DNA of 12,386 nucleotides, taken from assembly GCA_046728115.1 (NCBI GenBank), contig JBKPDW010000161.1, forward strand, positions 1 through 12,386, written 5' to 3'. The position numbers and the translations under genes are program-made. This document shows positions 6,699 through 12,386 of the stretch, one piece after another. The stretch is from CAVSWN01 sp046728115. Lineage in GTDB: Bacteria; Acidobacteriota; Vicinamibacteria; Vicinamibacterales; CAVVIG01. The notes beneath the pieces are model-generated. The model was given only the letters and a program-made list of their open reading frames with translations. It searched no databases and was not told the origin of the DNA. How positions within the stretch are numbered: position 1 is the stretch's first letter; every line of letters starts with the position of its first letter.

Positions 6699-6724
6699 TT
6701 TCTGCCAGCAGAATCGCAACCGGC

Positions 6725-7660
6725 CTATTTCACGCGATGGCAGTGATAGCAGCCGAGCGCATGATGCGCTCGATTATATTCGTACGTCTTCGTGAAATCG
6801 TAAGCCGGACGTCCCAGCAACCGAGCCATGCCGGGCACGACCATCTCGCGCATGTAGGCAGCGCGAGCCTGGTTGTCTGATTTGGCTACATATCCGTAGA
6901 TGGCATTTCGCATCTGCGCGTCGAGCCGCGTGTTATAGAGTTCCCAGCCGCGGTCGCGTACAGCGGGCAACGGCAATGCGGCAACGGAGGGCATCTGCCA
7001 ATCGCGACGGTCCGCCTGGGCGGCGTGACAGGTTTCGCAGGTGATGCGTTCGGCTCCGCCTTTGATCGGTCCGAGCACCGTGCGCGCCCACGGCATCACG
7101 CTCGTCTCCATGAATTGGACGATCTCGGCTCGACTTTTCTTCACCCCGTTGGGTTCGATCGCTTCATCGGCCGCGTATGCGATCGGCGCCGCATGCCCAC
7201 GGAAACCCACGAGCAGGACGATCACCGCTATGATCAGCGCCACGAACGGCCCGATCGCTTCTGTATACGGGCCAGCCGGTGGCTGTGGATTCCACTCGAG
7301 CGCGGAGTGAATCGACTCGACGTCACACGCTGCCTGCGGATCGCCGGAGAGCAACTCGAGCAGCGCGGCAACCGACGCACCTCGCCGAATGCCGGCGAGC
7401 ACGATCGGTCCGACTCCCTCCCGTCGCGCGTGCACCGCGACCGTCGACGTTCCGAGCAGGCGATCGAGCCGCGACTCGCGCCGCTGAACCTCGGCGATGT
7501 CATGCAGCACGAGCTCGTCGAGCCTGCCGGAGGTGCGGCGAATCAGCCGGAAGTCCGTGAGGATGTACTGTTCGCGGCGAAGGCGCAGTCCGAGGCGGAG
7601 CGGTCGACCGCTCCATAACGTTCGCTCCCACGGAAGCGGAATCCCGGCTTGCCTCTTCAC
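6725..7660 (-). CDS. Bacterial PH domain - membrane helix - diheme cytochrome c fusion
   Basis: This 311-residue protein has three parts. Residues about 10-107 resemble a bacterial PH-like (YdbS/bPH2) domain: YILTDFRLIRR, then VLHDIAEVQRRES and RLLGTSTVAVHAR, the strand pattern usual in that family. Residues 137-153 form one strong transmembrane helix (FVALIIAVIVLLVGF). The C-terminal part carries two heme-c motifs, CETCH (208-212) and CYHCH (304-308, four residues from the end). Heme attachment requires the C-terminal part to be periplasmic, which leaves the PH-like domain in the cytoplasm. I do not know of this pairing as a described family. Start is GTG 7660 with AGGGA just upstream; the stop of lemA lies 13 nt before it, so it is very likely the last gene of the LemA operon. 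Function is unknown; electron transfer or redox sensing at the inner membrane is inference. Confidence 0.85.
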   Translation of the reverse strand: MKRQAGIPLPWERTLWSGRPLRLGLRLRREQYILTDFRLIRRTSGRLDELVLHDIAEVQRRESRLDRLLGTSTVAVHARREGVGPIVLAGIRRGASVAALLELLSGDPQAACDVESIHSALEWNPQPPAGPYTEAIGPFVALIIAVIVLLVGFRGHAAPIAYAADEAIEPNGVKKSRAEIVQFMETSVMPWARTVLGPIKGGAERITCETCHAAQADRRDWQMPSVAALPLPAVRDRGWELYNTRLDAQMRNAIYGYVAKSDNQARAAYMREMVVPGMARLLGRPAYDFTKTYEYNRAHHALGCYHCHRVK

Positions 7661-7673
7661 AATCCCTGGCGAC

Positions 7674-8240
7674 CTATGACGGCTTGCCGAAACTCACCTT
7701 CGGGACCGTCTTGGCTTCTGGCGGTGCCTGGAAGAACGGATACTCCTTGAAACCGAACAGCTTCGCCGTCACGTTCGCGGGGAAACGGCGGCGCGATGTG
7801 TTGTACTCCTGCACCTTCTCGTTGTAGCGCATCCTCTCAACAGCGATGCGATTCTCGGTACCGGACAGCTCGTCCATCAATCGATTGAACTGCTCGTTGG
7901 CCTTCAGCTGGGGATAGTTTTCGGCCACCGCAAGCAGTCGACCGAGGGCGGAGGTCTGTTGATTTGCAGCGGCGATCGATTCCTCGGGCGTCTTCGCTGA
8001 GAGAAGGCGCGATCGTGCGTCGGCGATTTCCCTGAAGACGCCCTCCTCGTGCTGGGCGTACCCCTTCACAGTCTCGACGAGATTGGGAATGAGATCGTTG
8101 CGACGCTGCAGCTGGTTTTCCACTTGCGCCCACTGCGACTTGATTGCCTCTTCCTGTCCGACGAACGTGTTGTAGGAACAACCGGCGAGCGGCAATGCCG
8201 CCGCGAGCGCGACAATACGGAGAGCAGTTCTTCGCGTCAT
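7674..8240 (-). CDS. lemA: LemA-family lipoprotein
   Basis: This 188-residue LemA family protein is full length. The N-terminus is a short lipoprotein signal (MTRRTALRIV, alanine-rich core, LPLAGC with lipid-anchor Cys21). The family signature follows: Gln/Asn-rich helix WAQVENQLQRRNDLIPNLVE, then TVKGYAQHE, later LAVAENYPQLKAN and a long coiled helix ending NTSRRRFP. The rest is the usual helical bundle and a C-terminal GFKEYPFF region. LemA proteins are widespread envelope proteins of unresolved function, commonly encoded beside TPM-domain proteins, as here. Start is ATG 8240; longer frames would run into the Gly-rich end of the TPM gene. The gap to the TPM stop is 22 nt and no strong ribosome site is visible, suggesting translational coupling within the operon. 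Confidence 0.95.
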   Translation of the reverse strand: MTRRTALRIVALAAALPLAGCSYNTFVGQEEAIKSQWAQVENQLQRRNDLIPNLVETVKGYAQHEEGVFREIADARSRLLSAKTPEESIAAANQQTSALGRLLAVAENYPQLKANEQFNRLMDELSGTENRIAVERMRYNEKVQEYNTSRRRFPANVTAKLFGFKEYPFFQAPPEAKTVPKVSFGKPS

Positions 8241-8262
8241 GCGCTTTATTCTACCGCCGCGA

Positions 8263-9114
8263 TTACCATCCGGCCCCGCCACCTCCGCCGCCGCTGCGTC
8301 CGCCGCCGAAGCCTCCGAATCCTCCTCCTCCTGATCCGAACCCGCCGCCACCCCCGCCGAAGCCTCCACCCCATCCGCCGCCGAATGGCCCGACGCCGCT
8401 GGACCAGCCGCTCCACGGCCCGCCCCAGTCGCGCCGCCGTCGTCGTGGCCCGCCGCCGGCTCGACCGATGATCATGATGATGACGAAGATGAGAATAAAC
8501 ACCCCGATTGGAATCGGCGTTCCACCGGTGTCGCGCCCAAGCGCGCGAGGTGCGCGGACGCCGTCGAGTGTGACGTTGCGGCCTTGCGCGATTCGGCCGA
8601 TGATGCGTTCGGTGCCGGCGAGTAGACCCGCGCCGTACCGTCCGTTGCGGAACTCCGGCGTCATCACCTCGCGGCTGGTCTCGCCTGCGTATCCGTCCGT
8701 GATCCATTCCTCGAGGCTGTATCCGACCTCGATCCAGACGCGCCGTTCCTTGAGCGCGAGCAGGATCAGCAGGCCATTGTCCTTGCCCTTCTGGCCGATG
8801 CCTTTGCCCTGATTCTCGAAAAGCTTCACGGCATACTCGCGGATGTCCGCATAGGGCTCGACCGTGGGCACCGTGACCACGACAACCACGTCGCCGGTCG
8901 TCGTCTGCAGCTTGCGGATCATGCGGTCCATCTGAGCGGCACTCGACGCGTCGATCACGTGCGCGAAATCGTTGACCGGCTCGGTCAGCGAGGGAAGTGG
9001 CGCCGCCGCCCGCGAAATCGAGCACAGCAAGCAACCGCAGAGAACGCTGAGAATGCAAAGCGAGATCTTTCCCGGCGATCTCGGCGACCTGTGCGGTTGC
9101 TCTCGTGGTGTCAT
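8263..9114 (-). CDS. TPM-domain (YgcG-type) exported membrane protein
   Basis: The product has 283 residues. An N-terminal hydrophobic segment (about 16-34) acts as signal peptide; the phrase VLCGC makes a lipoprotein variant possible. The TPM domain spans about 46-177, opening VNDFAHVID and carrying the family core DNGLLILLALKERRVWIEVG then ITDGYAG. A transmembrane helix (about 202-217, IPIGVFILIFVIIMII) is followed by an Arg-rich patch and a long Gly/Trp/Phe-rich tail ending GGGAGW. This is the normal architecture of proteins often mislabelled methanol dehydrogenase regulators; some TPM proteins show phosphatase activity and one plant member acts in photosystem II repair. Start ATG 9114 overlaps the TGA of the upstream gene (ATGA), indicating translational coupling; a GTG 9 nt upstream is less likely. 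It is the usual partner of LemA, encoded next. Confidence 0.93.
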   Translation of the reverse strand: MTPREQPHRSPRSPGKISLCILSVLCGCLLCSISRAAAPLPSLTEPVNDFAHVIDASSAAQMDRMIRKLQTTTGDVVVVVTVPTVEPYADIREYAVKLFENQGKGIGQKGKDNGLLILLALKERRVWIEVGYSLEEWITDGYAGETSREVMTPEFRNGRYGAGLLAGTERIIGRIAQGRNVTLDGVRAPRALGRDTGGTPIPIGVFILIFVIIMIIGRAGGGPRRRRRDWGGPWSGWSSGVGPFGGGWGGGFGGGGGGFGSGGGGFGGFGGGRSGGGGGGAGW

Positions 9115-9848
9115 GCGTGCCACTTGTCGACGTAGGCGACGAGCTTCTCGGCGGCGTCGAGATACGCCGGGAAAAGCAGTTCGGCCTGCGCCGACGGAAT
9201 CTCGCGGACGCCAACAAGCGCGACGATCCTGCCAATGGCATCCGGCACAGCGCCAAGGATGCGCTCCGCATGTCGTGCGGCAGCGGGCAAATCGTCGTGG
9301 CTCGCTCGCTCCAATCGCGCCAGGCTTGTCATCAGCGCGGCGAAGGCCGGCGCCGAGTCGACGATCAACATTGACAGCGCATCTGCGCGGCCTCCGGTTT
9401 CCAGACAGCCTTCACGCAAGTGGAGCAGATGGCTGCGCGCCTGCACTTCGCACGCGCGACGAATATCCGCGGCATCGACGACGAGCGACGCGAACGGATC
9501 GACGCCGGCGACAGGCGTATAGGTCGCGAGGATCGCGTCGAACTCCAGCGGAAACGCGTCCAGCGATCGCTCGAACTCGTGTGTCGCAACGACGAGCGGC
9601 GTTGCCAGCCCGATTTCATGCCACGACGGCGTCAGCGCCGCGCAGGCCCTCAGGTCGGCCAGACCCAGGCCGTCGATGACCACCAGTGTGCGAATCGCAT
9701 CGTGACCCCCGCCGCCTCCGTGATGCGCATCGCGATCGTGGTGCGGCGCGCGATCGTGGTGGCCGTAGATGACGATCGATTGAAGCCGCGCACCACAGAT
9801 GCGTCGCAGGTCACCTTCGAGTCGCTGAACGGCTTCCGGCGTGCTCAT
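9111..9848 (-). CDS. Nucleotidyltransferase-like protein with His-rich insert
   Basis: The product has 245 residues, is cytoplasmic, and is first in the LemA/TPM operon. The layout resembles minimal nucleotidyltransferase-fold proteins: a start helix (RLEGDLRRICG), a strand SIVIYG (24-29), a second strand RTLVVIDGL, then LVVATHEFERSLDAFPLEFDAI and a C-terminal helical region. In active enzymes the first strand leads into G-S-x-x-x-G with D-x-D. Here it is replaced by a run (30-50) with seven His, several Asp and five Gly, so nucleotide transfer is doubtful and metal binding is possible. The family link is from pattern memory and is moderate. Start ATG 9848 has a weak AGG next to it and a TACAAT box 6 nt upstream, suggesting a leaderless transcript. 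The stop overlaps the TPM start by 4 nt. Confidence 0.75.
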   Translation of the reverse strand: MSTPEAVQRLEGDLRRICGARLQSIVIYGHHDRAPHHDRDAHHGGGGGHDAIRTLVVIDGLGLADLRACAALTPSWHEIGLATPLVVATHEFERSLDAFPLEFDAILATYTPVAGVDPFASLVVDAADIRRACEVQARSHLLHLREGCLETGGRADALSMLIVDSAPAFAALMTSLARLERASHDDLPAAARHAERILGAVPDAIGRIVALVGVREIPSAQAELLFPAYLDAAEKLVAYVDKWHA

Positions 9849-9854
9849 ACCTGC

Positions 9855-9860
9855 ATTGTA
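9855..9860 (-). promoter_or_regulatory. -10 box of the LemA-operon promoter
   Basis: TACAAT on the minus strand (five of six against consensus) lies 6 nt before ATG 9848, the same spacing as at the DinB-family gene. No -35 hexamer is evident; that region belongs to the inverted-repeat element. Confidence 0.5.
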
Positions 9861-10033
9861 CCGTCCCAGGTCCTAGGCGCCTGGTGCTTGGTCCGTTCCT
9901 GGTCCGTCCTTCGTCCTCATGGCCACGGTCCTCGTGCAACGAATCAACCGAGTTGCGTGGACCAAGGACCACGGACCAAGGACGGACCACGGACCAAGGA
10001 CGGACCAGGAACAAAGCACCAGGAACCACGGAC

Positions 10034-10039
10034 TACAAT
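10034..10039 (+). promoter_or_regulatory. -10 box of the YvcK-family gene
   Basis: TACAAT lies 9 nt before ATG 10049, implying a leader of only 2-3 nt. It mirrors the minus-strand TACAAT at 9855-9860, so the two divergent promoters share the inverted-repeat element. No -35 is clear. Confidence 0.45.
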
Positions 10040-10048
10040 GTGTCCTCG

Positions 10049-11020
10049 ATGCGTCTGCGCGAGATGAATGTCGGTTGTTTCGGCGGCGGTACCGGTCTGC
10101 CGAGTCTGCTCGGCGGCCTCAAGAGCAATCCATGGCTACACGCCAACGCCGTCGTCACGATGTTCGACAGCGGCGGCAGCTCGGGGCAGCTGCGAGACGA
10201 GTTGGGCGTACTGCCGCCGGGCGACATCCTCAAATGCGCGCTGGCGCTCTCGCGCAACGCGCGCGAAGCGCGCCGCGTCCTGCTGGCGAGGCTACCCACG
10301 CTCGAGCACGCGCGGCTCGGCGGCCACACCGGCGGCAACCTGCTGCTGTCGATGATGCAGCGCTACAGCGGCGATTTTCTCGACGCCATCGACGGCTTGC
10401 GCGCACTGCTCGGATGCCGCGGCCGTGTGTGGCCGGTCAGCGTCCAGCAGGCCTCGGTTTGCGCCGAATACGGCGATGGATCGGTGACGCGCGGGGAAGT
10501 GGAAGTGGACGCGGGTCAGTCATCGGGCCGGTTCGTTCGTCGTATCTGGCTCGAGCCGCCGGTGGAGATCCATCCGGCCGTGGCCGGGGCGATCGGCGAA
10601 TTCGATGCCGTGCTCATCGGCCCTGGAAGCTTCTACACCAGTTTGATGCCGATCTTCCTGGTGCGCGGCGTCGCAGAAGCGCTCGGACAGATGAAGGGGC
10701 CGATCATCCTCATCGCCAATCTGCTGACCGAAGGACGCGGCATGGCGGGCTTCACCGCCGCCGACGAGGTTGCTCGCATCGAGGAGGCGATTCAGCGCAA
10801 AGTGGACGTCGCCATCACGAACGTGAAATGGCCGTCTCCGCGGGTGCTCGGCCGCTACGCGCTCGAGCACAAAGAACCGCTTGCGCCCGGCGCCTTGCCC
10901 GATCACTGTGAACTGGTGGGCGGCGAATTCTGGACCAGCGAGATCGCGCGACACGACCGGCTGCGGCTGGCGTACGCCGTGTGGAGCGTGCTGTCCAGGC
11001 GATTGCTGTGCGATGGTTGA
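10049..11020 (+). CDS. yvcK: YvcK/CofD-family gluconeogenesis factor-like protein
   Basis: The product has 323 residues, normal for YvcK. Motifs run in order: the nucleotide-binding FGGGTGLPSLL (11-21), MFDSGGSSGQLRDELG (38-53) with VLPPGDI (54-60), GHTGGNLLL (92-100), and LIGPGSFYTSLMPIFLV (189-205). These are the shared CofD/YvcK features; the lack of F420-pathway neighbours and the family phrasing favour YvcK, which binds UDP-sugars and links central carbon use to cell-wall synthesis and cell shape. In many bacteria the gene sits with rapZ and whiA; here it stands alone, divergent from the LemA operon. Start is uncertain among GTG 10040, ATG 10049 and ATG 10064; no ribosome site is clear, and the frame extends upstream only through the repeat element. 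I chose 10049 for its distance from the TACAAT box and the protein length. Confidence 0.92.
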   Translation: MRLREMNVGCFGGGTGLPSLLGGLKSNPWLHANAVVTMFDSGGSSGQLRDELGVLPPGDILKCALALSRNAREARRVLLARLPTLEHARLGGHTGGNLLLSMMQRYSGDFLDAIDGLRALLGCRGRVWPVSVQQASVCAEYGDGSVTRGEVEVDAGQSSGRFVRRIWLEPPVEIHPAVAGAIGEFDAVLIGPGSFYTSLMPIFLVRGVAEALGQMKGPIILIANLLTEGRGMAGFTAADEVARIEEAIQRKVDVAITNVKWPSPRVLGRYALEHKEPLAPGALPDHCELVGGEFWTSEIARHDRLRLAYAVWSVLSRRLLCDG

Positions 11021-11021
11021 C

Positions 11022-11077
11022 GGCCGCGAAGATCGGCAAGACCGCAAAGATCGAACACGTTTCCGGCGGCCTTTTTT
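11022..11077 (+). terminator. Possible terminator after the YvcK-family gene
   Basis: GGCCGC (11022-11027) can pair with GCGGCC (11066-11071), directly followed by TTTTTT (11072-11077). The 38-nt loop contains near-repeats GCGAAGATCG and GCAAAGATCG. The T-run and position right after the stop support termination, but the stem is short for so large a loop. Confidence 0.45.
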
Positions 11078-11088
11078 GGACGTTCCGG

Positions 11089-12386
11089 TCACCGTGGTTG
11101 TGACACGAGGTCGCTGATGGTGTAGAGTCGACCGCCGCAGATCACCCGCTTCACATCTCTCGTGTTGCGAATATCCTGCAAGGGATCGCCTCCAAGGAAT
11201 GTCAGGTCGGCGCGTTTGCCGATCTCGATCGTCCCGAGCTCCGACTCGAGGCCAAGCGCTCGCGCGGCGTTGATCGTCGCAGTCTGGAAAGCCTGAAACG
11301 GCGTCATTCCCGCGTGGACATACGATTCGAGCTCCACGTGCAGCCCTAAACCGAACGGAATGATGGGAGAATCGGTTCCGGCGATGATGCGCCCGCCACC
11401 GCTGGCGATCGCTTTCAGAACCGATTCATACGGCTGGATCACCCGATCGAGATCGGCGGATGACCGCCTCGCAGCGAGCTCGGTCAGCGAAGAAACGACG
11501 GCGCTCGGATACAGCGCGAGCCGCGGGTCGAACAGCAACGTCCGGTCGCCGGCTTCGCGAGCTGTGAATGCGCCCTGGATGCCGATCGTCGGCGTCAGCG
11601 TGACACCAGACTTGACGAAGAGATCGATCACGTCGCGGTACGCGCGGTTCGTCGAGCTCAACTTTGTCGAGTATCCGCGACGGCTCGTGCCGCGGAGGTG
11701 TTCCACGCCGTCGATGCCGAATGCAACCGCCGGGTAGAGCTCGTGCGACGTCACCGGCCGTCCGATCGAGTGCGCGTAGTCCACCACGCGTTTCTGCAGC
11801 CGGTCCGGGAGTCGCACGTATGTCTTGAAGAAATCCGCGCCCAGCTTCGTTGCGCGATCGAGCTCCTGGTCGACCTGATCGTTCGTGGCCACGGAAACGC
11901 CGCCAGGGTAGTACACGCGAACGCCGTCGAAGGGATCGCCGGCGAGAAACACCCGGGGGCCGGGACGCCGCCCTGCGTCGAATGCTTCCCGCTGTTCGAT
12001 GCCCTCGTACGGATTCACCGCCGGTATGCGCAGGCTCGTGATTCCGTACGCCAGCCAGACCCTGCCGAAGTTCGCGCCGTAGTCGGCATCCAGATGCGCG
12101 TGCATCTCGATGAGCCCCGGGATCACGGTCTCTCCGGCCGCATCGACGACGCCGGCCACGTGGAGATCCTCCCGATGCCCCGAAACCTCACGGATGATCC
12201 CTCGCTCGATCACGATGTCGGTTTCACCCTGGATGCCGTCCATGACGCCGTCGAACATGTGACCGACGTGCACGACCATGCGGTCGGGCGGACGCGAAGC
12301 TTTCCACTGCAGGGCGAGTGGGATGGGATCCGGAACGCCTCCATCCGACAGCACCCGGCGCAGCCCGCTGGGCGTCTGGTAGACGA
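11089..12386 (-). CDS. Amidohydrolase, C-terminal part (cut by window edge)
   Basis: The frame is open to the right edge, so the true N-terminus is outside; a GTG at 12354 is not likely the start, because coding-like sequence (VYQTPSGLRR) continues upstream of it. The visible ~432 residues hold a complete metal-dependent amidohydrolase domain: HxH in LIEMHAHLDA (codons near 12096-12102), a candidate carboxylated Lys in FFKTYVRLPD (near 11826), His in TSHELYP (near 11745), His in GVEHLRG (near 11700) and Asp in AGTDSPIIPFG (near 11373). The end, GKRADLTFLGGDPL, is typical. The sequence before the domain resembles the link after a TolB-type beta-propeller in large exported amidohydrolases, so the whole protein may be such a fusion; that is inference. 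It is probably periplasmic; the substrate is unknown. It converges on the YvcK-family gene, 68 nt apart. Confidence 0.9.
   Translation of the reverse strand, partial: VYQTPSGLRRVLSDGGVPDPIPLALQWKASRPPDRMVVHVGHMFDGVMDGIQGETDIVIERGIIREVSGHREDLHVAGVVDAAGETVIPGLIEMHAHLDADYGANFGRVWLAYGITSLRIPAVNPYEGIEQREAFDAGRRPGPRVFLAGDPFDGVRVYYPGGVSVATNDQVDQELDRATKLGADFFKTYVRLPDRLQKRVVDYAHSIGRPVTSHELYPAVAFGIDGVEHLRGTSRRGYSTKLSSTNRAYRDVIDLFVKSGVTLTPTIGIQGAFTAREAGDRTLLFDPRLALYPSAVVSSLTELAARRSSADLDRVIQPYESVLKAIASGGGRIIAGTDSPIIPFGLGLHVELESYVHAGMTPFQAFQTATINAARALGLESELGTIEIGKRADLTFLGGDPLQDIRNTRDVKRVICGGRLYTISDLVSQPR

Larger units (their letters stand above)
9855..10039. repeat. Long imperfect inverted repeat with internal GGACCAAGGAC tandem units
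   Basis: The gap between two divergent genes is nearly symmetrical about position 9947. Outer limits are the two TACAAT boxes (9855-9860 minus, 10034-10039 plus). CCTGGTGCTT at 9880-9889 pairs with AAGCACCAGG at 10014-10023, and TTCCTGGTCCGTCC at 9896-9909 pairs with GGACGGACCAGGAA at 9998-10011. The right arm holds two 18-bp tandem units beginning GGACCAAGGACGGACCA (9973-9990 and 9991-10008) and a partial third upstream. The loop is about 9941-9951. As RNA this would form a long hairpin. Confidence 0.8.

Noticed and set aside
8144..8812. Pro-rich frame of about 222 codons on the plus strand
   Set aside because: The proline run is the reverse complement of the Gly-rich tail of the TPM protein, which has clear family motifs.
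9959..10008. CRISPR-like short repeats
   Set aside because: The GGACCAAGGAC units are contiguous without unique spacers and belong to an inverted repeat; no cas genes are present.
9884..10048. N-terminal extension of the YvcK-family frame through the repeat element
   Set aside because: The extra 55 residues translate the tandem GGACCAAGGAC units and precede the normal YvcK N-terminus; the TACAAT box lies inside it.

Overview
The window is GC-rich and carries nine genes that are complete or nearly so, plus two cut by the window edges. Gene content points to a free-living, probably aerobic diderm bacterium, most plausibly an Acidobacteriota member of the Vicinamibacteria type. The clues are an exported heme-c/copper-monooxygenase-like protein, a beta-propeller-type amidohydrolase, a penicillin-acylase-family lipoprotein, a Tat-exported protein, and many proteins with signal peptides or lipoboxes. 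This placement is inference from content; there is no rRNA or other marker in the window.

Layout. 1-209 (-) is the start of a Tat-exported protein running off the left edge. 210-1130 has no convincing gene. 1160-2386 (+) is a secreted c-type heme plus PHM-like copper protein, ending at a strong hairpin terminator. 2450-3598 (-) is an exported CotH-kinase-like protein and 3733-4224 (-) a DinB-family protein. 4360-6123 (+) is a penicillin-acylase-family lipoprotein that appears to have lost its catalytic serine and a large internal segment. 6242-6646 (-) is a small conserved-looking hypothetical protein behind a perfect 19-bp palindrome. 6725-9848 (-) is a compact four-gene operon: a nucleotidyltransferase-like protein with a His-rich insert, a TPM-domain protein, the LemA lipoprotein, and an unusual fusion of a bacterial PH domain with a membrane-anchored diheme cytochrome. 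10049-11020 (+) is a YvcK/CofD-family protein, divergent from that operon across a nearly symmetrical inverted-repeat region. 11089-12386 (-) is the C-terminal part of an amidohydrolase cut by the right edge.

Functionally, the LemA/TPM operon is the most system-like locus. Overlapping or 13-22 nt junctions imply co-expression. Three products look exported or membrane-bound; the last has a probable cytoplasmic PH-like domain joined through one membrane helix to two CxxCH heme sites. LemA next to TPM proteins is a known association of unclear function; adding a heme-bearing PH fusion and a degenerate nucleotidyltransferase is the part I would call new.

Intergenic DNA is also distinctive. Several gaps contain different short, degenerate, self-complementary or tandem repeats. 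At least two genes have a TACANT -10-like box exactly 6 nt before the ATG, which suggests leaderless transcripts.
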